Source of the DNA: Anaerofilum faecale
Lineage (GTDB): Bacteria; Bacillota; Clostridia; Oscillospirales; Ruminococcaceae
Direction: 5' to 3'
Assembly (NCBI GenBank): GCA_019114265.1
Contig: DXFV01000021.1
Span: forward strand, 1-64,000
Length of the DNA: 64,000 nt
The first letter of the stretch is position 1, and each line of letters starts with the position of its first letter. Below the pieces are notes generated by a model. It saw only the letters and a program-made list of their open reading frames with translations, did not search any database and was not told the origin of the DNA. This document shows, in pieces, positions 48,817 through 56,642 of the stretch. Position numbers and translations under genes: made by a program.

Positions 48817-49116
48817 ATGCTGTTGGAGCAAACCATGGAAAAGCGATATGCGGCAAATCCCAACTTTCTGCTGCGGGAGATCGGCGGCGAAGCCGTGCTG
48901 GTTCCGCTGAGCGACGCGGGTGTGTTCGAGAACACCGTGCTTTCGCTGAACGAGACCTGTCGGTTTTTGTGGCAGCTCTTTCAGACGCCCACCACAGTGC
49001 AGGGAGCCATCGACGCGGCGGTGGGGGCGTATGAAGGCCCCCGCGAGGAGATTGTTTCGGGCGTTTGCAGTTTTATCCAGGAATACGTACGGTATGGATT
49101 ATTAAGGGAGGAATAA
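48817..49116 (+). CDS. PqqD-like peptide-binding protein, module 1
   Basis: A 99-residue protein with the PqqD/RRE look: NPNFLLREIGGEAVLVPLSD (beta strands), VLSLNETCRFLWQLFQ, a helix typical of PqqD, and a C-terminal helix (GVCSFIQEYVRYGLL). Such proteins hold the leader of a precursor peptide for a radical SAM enzyme. The GGAGGGGAGG site is eight bases before the ATG. The next gene, five bases downstream, is the presumed substrate. Confidence 0.82.
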   Translation: MLLEQTMEKRYAANPNFLLREIGGEAVLVPLSDAGVFENTVLSLNETCRFLWQLFQTPTTVQGAIDAAVGAYEGPREEIVSGVCSFIQEYVRYGLLREE

Positions 49117-49120
49117 CACA

Positions 49121-49513
49121 ATGACGAAGAATGTATGGGTACAGCCCCAGACGGTTGTACAGCAGTTTATGGCCAATGAGGCTGTGGCGGCTTGCAGTAG
49201 CGGTACGACCTATTGGTTTGAATGCAATGCGGGTGACACTGATCGCTGGCAAGATGTATACGAAGAAACCTATCGTAAACCCGGTCTGCAGACAGATTCT
49301 TTGTTTTTTTGGGAAAATGATTATCACAGAACCGATACTTACCATGCGTGCAACAAGCGGCACGAGGTAGCCGCGGGCGAAACATTTTTGGATGGGTATG
49401 TTGTGAAGCCTAACGGTGAGGTATTGCAGGTCTTGATTTGGACCGAAGGCGGCACCAACACCCACTGCACCACCAAGTTGGATCAGGAAAGCTGGGAAGT
49501 CGCCCGCTCCTAA
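49121..49513 (+). CDS. Candidate modified peptide/protein substrate, module 1
   Basis: A 130-residue protein of clearly lower GC than its neighbours. It begins MTKNVWVQPQTVVQQFMANE followed by AVAACSS, similar in pattern to the module 2 substrate (KP..V...N[DE]..AVA..C). The remainder is not a short core but a Cys-containing small domain (TYHACNKRHEVAAG, then WTEGGTNTHCTTKLD) ending SWEVARS, with Ser as the last residue. I recall similar uncharacterised proteins in gut Clostridia but could not check. AGGGAGG precedes the ATG. A terminator and a repeat/DUF559 unit separate it from its radical SAM gene. Confidence 0.7.
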   Translation: MTKNVWVQPQTVVQQFMANEAVAACSSGTTYWFECNAGDTDRWQDVYEETYRKPGLQTDSLFFWENDYHRTDTYHACNKRHEVAAGETFLDGYVVKPNGEVLQVLIWTEGGTNTHCTTKLDQESWEVARS

Positions 49514-49537
49514 CCGCAAAAAACAAAAAAGCACAGC

Positions 49538-49583
49538 ACCGGCGCTTCGGCGGGGTATTCCCCGTTTGGGGCGCCGGTTTTTT
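49538..49583 (+). terminator. Terminator after the module 1 substrate gene
   Basis: ACCGGCGC pairs with GCGCCGGT, enclosing an inner CGGGG-TATT-CCCCG hairpin, then six T. It would let PqqD and substrate be made in excess over the enzymes downstream. Confidence 0.85.
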
Positions 49584-49589
49584 GCACCC

Positions 49590-49777
49590 TCCAAAGGCTT
49601 CCCCCTTGGGGGGGAAGCTGTCACGCAGAGCGTGACTGATGAGGGGAGGGCTTCCCCCTTTTCATAAACCTCGCCCCAAGCCGCATCCCGGAGAGCGCAG
49701 CGGAAAGGGGAAAGATTCGACCTCATCCGGCCCCTTGCGGGGCCACCTTCCCCTGCCAGGGGAAGGCTTGCCGTACC
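49590..49777. mobile_element. Left inverted composite repeat flanking the DUF559 gene, copy 6
   Basis: A unit on the plus strand (49596-49649; second hairpin TGTCACGC-AGA-GCGTGACTG), a ~65-base spacer, and a reversed B unit (49716-49766). Reversed, it aligns along its whole length, spacer included, with 50285-50470, making long terminal inverted repeats around the nuclease gene. GCCGTACCGAA follows directly. The gap 49514-49825 holds only the terminator and this repeat. Confidence 0.8.
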
Positions 49778-49825
49778 GAACGCCTTTCTCCGCCCACCCA
49801 AAGCAAGCAAAAAGGAGCATCCGCT

Positions 49826-50185
49826 ATGCGCACCGTTTCCCGCTTTGCCGAAAACGCCCGCACACTGCGCAAAAACATGACCAAGGAAGAACGCCACCTC
49901 TGGTATGATTGTTTGAAATCCCTGCCGGTTCCCGTCAAGCGCCAGCACTGTATCGGACCGTATATCGTTGATTTCTACTGTGCCAGCGCCCGCCTTGTGA
50001 TCGAACTGGACGGCAGCCAGCACTATGAAGAATCCGGCGAACAGAGCGACCGCCAGCGCGACGAATATCTGCGCGGCAAAGGATTGCAGGTGGTTCGCTA
50101 CTCCAATGCCGACATCAACCAGCGTTTCGAGGCTGTGTGCGAAGACCTGCTGCGCCGAATTTCGCCTGCGGGAGGCACGGTGTAA
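49826..50185 (+). CDS. DUF559-family (Vsr-like) endonuclease-domain protein
   Basis: A 119-residue single-domain protein of the PD-(D/E)XK fold related to very-short-patch-repair nucleases. N-terminal ENARTLRKNMTKEERHLWYD is the family's opening helix, IGPYIVDFYC contains the first acidic residue (~53) and LVIELDGSQHYE is the second motif (ExDGxxH, ~68). The C-terminus (GLQVVRYSNADINQRF) completes the fold. AAAAAGGAG precedes the ATG. It is flanked on both sides by long inverted composite repeats and breaks up module 1, so it looks like the cargo or engine of a small mobile unit. Activity is unproven. Confidence 0.88.
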   Translation: MRTVSRFAENARTLRKNMTKEERHLWYDCLKSLPVPVKRQHCIGPYIVDFYCASARLVIELDGSQHYEESGEQSDRQRDEYLRGKGLQVVRYSNADINQRFEAVCEDLLRRISPAGGTV

Positions 50186-50230
50186 ATTTCTGTTCTTTCC
50201 TCTGCACCTGCCCTCGGCGAAAGGGGGAAA

Positions 50231-50284
50231 GCTCTCCCCTCATTAGTCACGCTTTGCGTGACAGCTTCCCCCCAGGGGGAAGCC
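50231..50284. repeat. Extra A unit (reversed) right of the DUF559 gene, copy 7
   Basis: CTCTCCCCTCATTAGTCACGCTTTGCGTGACAGC... is an A unit on the minus strand with the GTCACGC/GCGTGAC second hairpin, the same variant as in the left flank. AGCCGTACCGAAAG links it to the next B unit. Confidence 0.85.
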
Positions 50285-50470
50285 AGCCGTACCGAAAGCC
50301 TTCCCCTGGCAGGGGAAGGTGGCCCCGTATGGGGCCGGATGAGGTCGAATCTTTCCCTTTCCTCCGCGCCCCCGGGCCGGGGCTTGGGGCGGGATTTGCG
50401 AAAACCGGCAGACTTCCCCTCATCAGTCGCCGTCCGGCGACAGCTTCCCCCCAAGGGGAAGCCTTTGGAG
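50285..50470. mobile_element. Right inverted composite repeat flanking the DUF559 gene, copy 8
   Basis: B unit 50299-50349 (GGCCCCGTATGGGGCC second hairpin), spacer (TCTTTCCCTTTCC...CTTGGGGCGGG), and a reversed A unit 50413-50463 (GTCGCCGTCCGGCGAC). It is the inverted partner of 49590-49777. The gap 50186-50511 holds only repeats 7 and 8. Confidence 0.82.
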
Positions 50471-50511
50471 AACGCCGCCCACCACACCCTCTGCCCGAAA
50501 GGAGCCTTTGT

Positions 50512-51624
50512 ATGGACGACACCCGCGAATTTTCCACCGTTGAGCGCATGCTGCTGGACAGCGCCCAGAAAAACCGTGTGCCGGCCAACGGCAGCATCGA
50601 GCTGCTGCCGCTGTGCAACATGAACTGCGACATGTGCTATGTGCGCCTGAGCCGCGAGGAGATGGAGCGGCAGGGCCGTCTGCGCACGGCGGAGGAATGG
50701 CTGGAGATCGGCCGCCAGATGCAGAAGGCCGGCGTGCTGTTTCTGCTTCTCACCGGCGGCGAGCCGCTCTTGTATCCCGGCTTCAAAGAGCTGTATCTGG
50801 GCCTGAAACAGCTGGGCTTTATCCTCTCCATCAACACGAACGGCACCCTGATCGACGAGGATTGGGCCGATTTCTTCGCCGCCCACAAGCCCCGCCAGAT
50901 GAATATCACCCTCTACGGCGTCAGCGACGACACCTATGCCAGCCTGTGCCACTATCCCGGCGGCTACACCAAAACCATCCGGGCCATCCGCCTGCTGCGC
51001 GAGCGGGGCATCGAGGTGCGCATGAGCGCCACCATCGGCAAAACCAACCGGCAGGACCTGCCCGCCATCCTCAAGCTGGGCGACGAGCTGAACATCCCCG
51101 TCCAGTGCGACACCTACCTGATGCCGGGCGAGCGGGAGCGCACCCTGCCCTTCGACCGGCAGGCCCGCCTTTCGCCCGAACAGGCCGCCGCCGCCCGGGT
51201 GGAGTTTCTGCGCTGGCGGGCGGGGGACGACCTCTTCCGCCAGTATGTGCAGCAGAGCGTCCAGCGCGCCCGGCAGGCCCCGGAAGGCCCGGCCGAACCC
51301 GGCCGGATGACCTGCATGGCCGGCAGCTGCTCCTTCACCATCAACTGGCAGGGCGAGATGCGCCCCTGCGTGATCCTCTCCAGCCCCTCGGTGCCGGTGT
51401 TTTCGCTGGGATTTTCCACCGCCTGGGAGAAAATCGTGCAGGAATGTGATACAATACGGTTGAACCCCCAGTGCTCGGTGTGCAGTCTGCGGCATCTGTG
51501 CCGCACCTGTGCAGCCAGCGCGCTGCTGGAGGAGGGCCGCTATGATGCCGTGCCGCGGTATATGTGCCGCTATGCCGCCGAGACGCTGCGCCTTTTGCAG
51601 CAGGAGGATCTGGAAAATGGATAA
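50512..51624 (+). CDS. Radical SAM/SPASM peptide-modifying enzyme, module 1
   Basis: A 370-residue iron-sulfur enzyme. The radical SAM cluster motif is LLPLCNMNCDMCYVRLS (CX3CX2C, ~35-42) and the SAM site is LLTGGEPLL (~82). The C-terminal SPASM region has CMAGSCSFTINWQGEMRPC (~265) and CSVCSLRHLCRTC (~320), giving the extra clusters found in RiPP maturases. Start ATG 50512 with GAAAGGAG seven bases before. It overlaps the next gene by eight bases. Its presumed partners, PqqD and substrate, lie beyond the DUF559 insertion. Chemistry (thioether, C-C link or epimerisation) cannot be read. Confidence 0.9.
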   Translation: MDDTREFSTVERMLLDSAQKNRVPANGSIELLPLCNMNCDMCYVRLSREEMERQGRLRTAEEWLEIGRQMQKAGVLFLLLTGGEPLLYPGFKELYLGLKQLGFILSINTNGTLIDEDWADFFAAHKPRQMNITLYGVSDDTYASLCHYPGGYTKTIRAIRLLRERGIEVRMSATIGKTNRQDLPAILKLGDELNIPVQCDTYLMPGERERTLPFDRQARLSPEQAAAARVEFLRWRAGDDLFRQYVQQSVQRARQAPEGPAEPGRMTCMAGSCSFTINWQGEMRPCVILSSPSVPVFSLGFSTAWEKIVQECDTIRLNPQCSVCSLRHLCRTCAASALLEEGRYDAVPRYMCRYAAETLRLLQQEDLENG

Positions 51625-52468
51625 GACATTTTGCATCGGGGAGTTCGTGTTCCGGCTGCGCTGCCCCGACGAGATACAGCCCCCCGCCAACTTTTTGCAG
51701 TTCGCCGCCGCCGACGGCCGCCCCGTGCAGTTCACCTACGACATCGAGGTGGCCGATGAACTGCCCCGGCCGGAAACCATCCTCGTGCGCCATCCCGACC
51801 TCGCGGTCTTTTCCACGCCGGGCGGGGAAGGGCGGCTTCTGAATGTCCGCGGGGAGACCGAGTTCTACGCCTGCTACCGGGAGACCGACGCCGCGCACGC
51901 CCGCATCTCCGTGACGCCCGAAAAGCTGGACAGCCTGCGCATCGACACCATGTTCGTCTCGCTGCTGGCGCTGGAACGCCGGATGATCGAGCGCGGCGGC
52001 ATGGTGCTGCACTGCGCGTATGTGCACTACAACGGGAAGGCCATCCTGTTTTCGGCGCCGTCCGGCACCGGCAAGAGCACGCAGGCCGGTTTGTGGGAGC
52101 AGTATCGCGGCGCCGACACCGTGAACGGCGACCGCGCGCTGCTGGCCTGCCCGGGCGGCGTGTGGACGGCGCAGGGCTGGCCGGTGTGCGGCAGCTCGAA
52201 GATCTGCCACCTGCGCGCGCTGCCCATCCACGCCATCGTGATGCTGCGGCAGGCGCCCGAAAACACGGTGCAGCGGCTGCATCCGGCCCGGGCCTTTGCC
52301 CTGCTCTACACCCAGATCACCGCCAACCGCTGGAACCAGGCCGCCCATCTGCGCACCATCGGGCTGATCGAGCAGCTGGCGGGGCAGGTGCCGGTGTTCG
52401 AGCTGGGCTGCACCATCTCGCAGCAGGCGGTGGAGTGCCTGGCACAGGCGCTGTATCCCGCCGAATAA
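51617..52468 (+). CDS. HPr-kinase-like P-loop protein, module 1
   Basis: A 283-residue protein. The N-terminal ~120 residues are beta-rich without a known domain. Then MVLHCAYVHYNGKAILFSAP leads into the P-loop SGTGKST (~150) and NGDRALLA (~172), as in HPr kinase/phosphorylase relatives that accompany lasso-peptide and other RiPP clusters. Some of these phosphorylate the C-terminal serine of the precursor; the module's substrate ends in Ser. The start overlaps the radical SAM stop. Confidence 0.8.
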   Translation: MDKTFCIGEFVFRLRCPDEIQPPANFLQFAAADGRPVQFTYDIEVADELPRPETILVRHPDLAVFSTPGGEGRLLNVRGETEFYACYRETDAAHARISVTPEKLDSLRIDTMFVSLLALERRMIERGGMVLHCAYVHYNGKAILFSAPSGTGKSTQAGLWEQYRGADTVNGDRALLACPGGVWTAQGWPVCGSSKICHLRALPIHAIVMLRQAPENTVQRLHPARAFALLYTQITANRWNQAAHLRTIGLIEQLAGQVPVFELGCTISQQAVECLAQALYPAE

Positions 52469-52490
52469 GACCCCGCAAAAGGAGAGCATC

Positions 52491-54275
52491 ATGGAAGAAC
52501 AGAACAACCAGCACAAGGGCATTTCCTTCGATTCGCTGGAGACGCTCGTCCGCCGCTGGAAGGACGGCACCTTCGGCGAGATCGTGGACGACTGGAAATG
52601 GATCTTTTCCTACAGCGCGCGCTACAAGGGCGCCATCGCCTTCTATCTGTTTCTGGGCATCTTCAGCACCACGCTGGGCCTTGTGAGCAGCGTGGCCAGC
52701 AAGTACATCATCGATATCATCACCGGCCACGATTCCAGCCGTCTGTGGGTCATGATCGCGGTGATGGTGGGCAGCACGGTGTTCAGCCTGGTATTCGGCA
52801 GCCTCATCAGCCGCATCACCGCCAAGCTGAACATCGCCATCAACAACGATATCCAGGCCGACATCTTCGACAAGATCGTCGACGCCGACTGGCTGGCCCT
52901 CAACGACTACCCCAGCGGCGACATCCTCAACCGCTTCAACGGCGACATCGGCACCGTCAGCAGCAACGCCATCAGCTGGCTGCCCTCCATCCTCATCGCC
53001 GTCTACAACTTCGCGGCCACCTTCTTCGTCATCCTCTACTACGACTGGATCATGGCGCTGTTCGCGCTGGGCACCGCGCCCTTCATGCTGCTGATGTCCC
53101 GCTTTGTGCTGAAAAAGCAGCGGGAATACAACAAGAAGATGCGCGAGATGAGCAGCGACATGATGAGCTTCGAGGTGGACACCTTCTACAACTTCGACAC
53201 CATCAAGTCCTTCGGCGTGGCGCCCCACTACAGCAAAAAGCTGCGCTGGTGGCAGGGCAAGTTCCGCGACGTGAGCCTGAAATACAACCTGTTCTCGATC
53301 AAGACCAACATCCTGATGTCGGTGGTGGGCACGCTGGTGCAGTTCGCGGCCTTTGGCTACTGCCTGTTCCGCCTGTGGACCGGCGGCATCACCTACGGCA
53401 CCATGACCCTGTTTCTGCAGCAGCGCAGCAAGCTGTCCAGCGCGTTCAGCAGCGTGGTGAGCATCATCCCGTCCTTCCTGAACAGCTCGGTGTCGGCCCA
53501 CCGCATCCGCGAGCTGGTGCAGCTGCCGCGCGAGGTGCACATCCCCGAGAGCAGCCGGATGGACCGGTTCGCCGGGCAGGGCTTCACGGTGCGCATGAAG
53601 GGCACCACCTTCTCCTACAAGGCCGGCGCCCGGGTGATCACCGATTCGGCCTTTGAGGCGAACCCCGGCGAGATCGTGGCGCTGGTGGGGCCGTCCGGCG
53701 AGGGCAAGACCACGATGATCCGCCTGATCCTCGGCCTGATCCGCCCGCAGGAGGGCGAGGTGCTGCTGGAGGCGGGCGGCGAAGCGGTGCCCATGAACAC
53801 CGAGACCCGCCACCTGTTCGCCTATGTGCCGCAGGGCAACACGATCCTGTCCGGCACCATCGCGGAGAACATGCGGGTGGTGAAGGAGGACGCCGCCGAC
53901 GAGGAGATCGTGGAGGCGCTCAAGATCGCCTGCGCGTGGGATTTCGTGCAGAAGCTGCCGGGCGGCATCGACGCGCCGGTGGGCGAGCGGGGGCGCGGGC
54001 TGTCGGAAGGGCAGGCCCAGCGCATCGCCATCGCGCGCGCGGTGCTGCGCGATGCGCCCATCTTGCTGCTGGACGAGGCCACCAGCGCGCTGGACGTGAC
54101 CACCGAGCGCACCGTGCTGCGCAACATCGTGCAGCGGCATCCCAACAAGACCTGCATCGTCACCACCCACCGCCCCAGCGTGCTGAACCTCTGCCAGCGC
54201 GTCTACCGCGTGATGGACACCCGCGTCACCGCGCTGAGCGAGGAGGAGTCGAGCCGGATGGCGATGGACTTCTGA
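52491..54275 (+). CDS. ABC exporter, module 1
   Basis: A 594-residue half-transporter with a charged N-terminal lead (~1-45), six membrane helices (~50-335) and an ATPase domain: Walker A GPSGEGKTT (~403), signature LSEGQAQR (~503), Walker B PILLLDEATSALD (~523). There is no N-terminal C39 peptidase domain, so cleavage would need a separate protease, which is the next gene. AAAGGAGA precedes the ATG. It is the only exporter in the two modules and may serve both. Confidence 0.9.
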   Translation: MEEQNNQHKGISFDSLETLVRRWKDGTFGEIVDDWKWIFSYSARYKGAIAFYLFLGIFSTTLGLVSSVASKYIIDIITGHDSSRLWVMIAVMVGSTVFSLVFGSLISRITAKLNIAINNDIQADIFDKIVDADWLALNDYPSGDILNRFNGDIGTVSSNAISWLPSILIAVYNFAATFFVILYYDWIMALFALGTAPFMLLMSRFVLKKQREYNKKMREMSSDMMSFEVDTFYNFDTIKSFGVAPHYSKKLRWWQGKFRDVSLKYNLFSIKTNILMSVVGTLVQFAAFGYCLFRLWTGGITYGTMTLFLQQRSKLSSAFSSVVSIIPSFLNSSVSAHRIRELVQLPREVHIPESSRMDRFAGQGFTVRMKGTTFSYKAGARVITDSAFEANPGEIVALVGPSGEGKTTMIRLILGLIRPQEGEVLLEAGGEAVPMNTETRHLFAYVPQGNTILSGTIAENMRVVKEDAADEEIVEALKIACAWDFVQKLPGGIDAPVGERGRGLSEGQAQRIAIARAVLRDAPILLLDEATSALDVTTERTVLRNIVQRHPNKTCIVTTHRPSVLNLCQRVYRVMDTRVTALSEEESSRMAMDF

Positions 54276-54286
54276 CAGGAGGAAGC

Positions 54287-54745
54287 ATGGAACAGCAAAC
54301 ACTCGACACCCGCGGCTATGTGAGCCTGCTGCGCGACGCGGTGCGGGAGGGGCGGACCGTCTCGATGCGCATCGTGGGCAGCAGTATGTCGCCCTTTCTG
54401 GCGCACGACCGCGACCTCATCACCTTCGCCGCCCCCCACCGGGAGCTGCGGGCCGGGGATATGGTCTTTTACCAGCGCGACAGCGGCCAGTTCGTGATGC
54501 ACCGCATCCACAAGGTGCGCCCCGAGGGCCTGTATCTGGTGGGCGACGGGCAGACCGAGATCGAAGGCCCCCTCTCGCCCGACCACGTGTTTGCGCTGGT
54601 GGGCAGGGTCTGCCGCAAGGGGCGCTGGATGCAGCCGGGCGATTTCTGGTGGGAATTTTTCGAGCACGTCTGGCCGCGCCTGCTGCCGCTGCGCCCCGCG
54701 ATCAGCCGCGCATACGGCTTTGTGTACAAACACCGACCGTTCTGA
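54287..54745 (+). CDS. Soluble S24/S26-type Ser/His peptidase, module 1
   Basis: A 152-residue protein. RIVGSSMSPFL (~26-35) holds the nucleophile Ser of signal-peptidase/LexA-type enzymes, and GDMVFYQRDSGQFVMHRIHKV (~60-80) carries His where bacterial LepB has Lys, like SipW and eukaryotic signal peptidases. GDGQTEIEGPLSPDHVFALVGRV completes the fold. Unlike SipW it has no clear membrane anchor, only a hydrophobic C-terminal patch (HVWPRLLPLRPAI). Likely the leader peptidase of the module. AGGAGGAAGC precedes the ATG. Confidence 0.8.
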   Translation: MEQQTLDTRGYVSLLRDAVREGRTVSMRIVGSSMSPFLAHDRDLITFAAPHRELRAGDMVFYQRDSGQFVMHRIHKVRPEGLYLVGDGQTEIEGPLSPDHVFALVGRVCRKGRWMQPGDFWWEFFEHVWPRLLPLRPAISRAYGFVYKHRPF

Positions 54746-54758
54746 CAAATCGGGGCGG

Positions 54759-54788
54759 TTGTGCCGCCCGCGCTGTTTATGGTATAAT
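54759..54788 (+). promoter_or_regulatory. Possible promoter upstream of the phosphatase gene, distal
   Basis: TTGTGC (54759-54764), 18 bases, TATAAT (54783-54788). The -10 is embedded in an imperfect palindrome ATGGTATAATGGCCGC / GGCGGCCATTATATC. Confidence 0.5.
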
Positions 54789-54869
54789 GGCCGCAGGGCG
54801 GCCATTATATCGCCTTATTTGAATGCTCTTTTTCTCGCCCCTTGCGGGGCAACCGAAAAAGATAGAAAA

Positions 54870-54903
54870 ATTATACCATTTCGCTTGCGCTTCATGGTAT
54901 AAT
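54870..54903 (+). promoter_or_regulatory. Proximal promoter within a 10-bp inverted repeat
   Basis: ATTATACCAT (54870-54879) faces its exact complement ATGGTATAAT (54894-54903) across 14 bases. The right arm contains an extended -10 (TGG plus TATAAT), 38 bases before the CpsB-type start. The same ATGGTATAAT occurs at 54779-54788. Confidence 0.55.
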
Positions 54904-54940
54904 AGAATGCGCGAATAAAAGGGGAAAGGGGGGCGCGCCT

Positions 54941-55702
54941 GTGGTGGACATCCACTGCCATATCCTGCCCGGCCTGGACGACGGGGCGGGCGCCGTCTAC
55001 GACACGCTGGCCATGGCCGACCTGGCCGCGCGCAGCGGCACCCGGATGATCGTGGCCACCCCCCACTGCAATATTCCCGGCGTCTACGAGAACTATCTGG
55101 GCGAGGAATACTGGCAGGCCTTTGCACTGGCGCAGGAGGCCATCCGGCAGGAGGGCATCCCGCTGACGCTGCTGCCGGGCATGGAGGTGTTCGCCACCGA
55201 GTCGCTGCCCCGGCTGATCGCCGACGGGAAACTGCTGGGCCTCAACCGCACCCGCAACCTCCTGGTGGAGTTCGAGTTTGTGGAGGACCCCGATTTTGCC
55301 CGCCATGTGCTGGCCCGGGTGGCCGAGGCCGGGATGCGCCCGGTGGTGGCCCACGCCGAGCGGTACCTGTTCGTGCAGGACGACCCGCAGATCGTCTTTG
55401 AATGGCAGGCGCTGGGCTATGCCGTGCAGGCGAACAAGGGCAGCTTTGTGGGGCGGTTCGGCTCCCACGCCGCCCGCACCGCCTGGCGCCTTCTGGACCA
55501 CAACCTCATCACCGCCATCGCCAGCGACGCCCACACGCCGGTCATGCGCACCCCGTATATGGCCGACGTGTTCGACATGCTGGCGGCCGACTATCCCCCC
55601 GCATACATAGAGCATCTGTTTTTCACCAACCCGCGACGCCTGTGCCGCGGCGAGGACCCGGTGACGTTCCGGGCCGTTCCCTTCGATGAATCAGCACAGT
55701 AA
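54941..55702 (+). CDS. CpsB/YwqE-type manganese-dependent tyrosine phosphatase
   Basis: A 253-residue PHP-family enzyme that removes phosphate from the tyrosine-rich tail of the polysaccharide kinase. Metal-binding motifs are VDIHCHILPGLDDGA (N-terminus), ATPHCNIPGVYEN (~38), GMEVF (~84), PVVAHAERY (~133) and IASDAHTP (~193). The start is one of two adjacent GTG codons at 54941/54944 with GGGGAAAGGGGGG upstream. It lies in front of the two kinase fusions, its likely substrates. Confidence 0.93.
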   Translation: MVDIHCHILPGLDDGAGAVYDTLAMADLAARSGTRMIVATPHCNIPGVYENYLGEEYWQAFALAQEAIRQEGIPLTLLPGMEVFATESLPRLIADGKLLGLNRTRNLLVEFEFVEDPDFARHVLARVAEAGMRPVVAHAERYLFVQDDPQIVFEWQALGYAVQANKGSFVGRFGSHAARTAWRLLDHNLITAIASDAHTPVMRTPYMADVFDMLAADYPPAYIEHLFFTNPRRLCRGEDPVTFRAVPFDESAQ

Positions 55703-55717
55703 AAAGGAGCAGCAACA

Positions 55718-56638
55718 ATGAGAAAGATACGCATCGCTGTGGTGGCTGTGTTCCTGCTGTCCGCCATTGCCTACGGGTGGCTCACCCTGTTTGCAGACCG
55801 CGGCAAGGACACCACCCCGCCCACCATCCAGTGCAGCCAGGACACCCTCCAGCTGAGTGTGGAGGACGACGAGAGCAAACTGCTGGAGGGCATCACCGCG
55901 CAGGACAACGTGGACGGCGACCTCACCGCCGCCATCCGGGTGTCCGCCCTCTCGCGGTTTGCCGCGCAGGGCAGGCGGACGGTGGACTATGTGGTGTTCG
56001 ACAGCGCCAACAACTTTGCCACCTACAGCCGCACCGTGCAGTACACCGACTACCAGCCGCCCCGCATCTGGCTGGACGAGCCGCTGCGGGTGGACATCAA
56101 CCAGCTGGAAAAGTTCGACCCCTCCGCCTCGCTGCGCGCCGAGGACGTGCTGGACGGCGACATCTCCAGCAAGGTGCGGGTGTCGGTCAACAGCGGCGCC
56201 TATGTGGGCGACGCGGGCAACTACCCCATCACGGCGCAGGTCAGCAACAGCGCGGGCGACACCGTCACCGTGCCGCTGGAGATGACCGTGATCGACTCCA
56301 CCGACCCCGACGAGAGCGGCAAATACTACCCCATGCTCTCCCAGTACATCGCCTACACCAAGGTGGGCCAGGGCATCGACCCGATGCAGTTCCTGTGCGG
56401 CGTGATGCGCGGCAGCCAGGCCTATCTGTTCCCCGAGAGCACCGTGACCGATGACGACGAGGACGAGGATGAGGACATCCCCTCTGCCGGCGGTGTGATG
56501 GGCATCGAGCGCAGCGACATCACCGTGAACAACACGGCGGACGCCGCCACCCCCGGCACCTATACCGTGGAATATTCCTACACATCGGACGACGATATTA
56601 CCGCCGTGACCAAACTGGTGGTAGTGGTAGAGGAGTAA
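55718..56638 (+). CDS. Membrane-anchored Ig-like (DUF5011-type) protein of the polysaccharide locus
   Basis: A 306-residue protein with an uncleaved-looking anchor (~5-25, IAVVAVFLLSAIAYGWLTLF) and two or three Ig-like modules: TTPPTIQCSQDTLQLSVEDD...DNVDGDLTAAIRV (~32-105) and YQPPRIWLDEPL...DVLDGDISSKVRVSV (~110-190). An acidic patch (DDDEDEDEDI, ~247) may bind calcium. It sits between the phosphatase and the chain-length proteins, an unusual place, so it may take part in capsule assembly or attachment. AAAAGGAGC precedes the ATG. Confidence 0.75.
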   Translation: MRKIRIAVVAVFLLSAIAYGWLTLFADRGKDTTPPTIQCSQDTLQLSVEDDESKLLEGITAQDNVDGDLTAAIRVSALSRFAAQGRRTVDYVVFDSANNFATYSRTVQYTDYQPPRIWLDEPLRVDINQLEKFDPSASLRAEDVLDGDISSKVRVSVNSGAYVGDAGNYPITAQVSNSAGDTVTVPLEMTVIDSTDPDESGKYYPMLSQYIAYTKVGQGIDPMQFLCGVMRGSQAYLFPESTVTDDDEDEDEDIPSAGGVMGIERSDITVNNTADAATPGTYTVEYSYTSDDDITAVTKLVVVVEE

Positions 56639-56642
56639 AACG

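Noticed and set aside
49590..50470. Possible CRISPR array because of clustered repeats
   Set aside because: Repeats are few, in both orientations, with long unequal and mutually similar spacers, and there are no cas genes.
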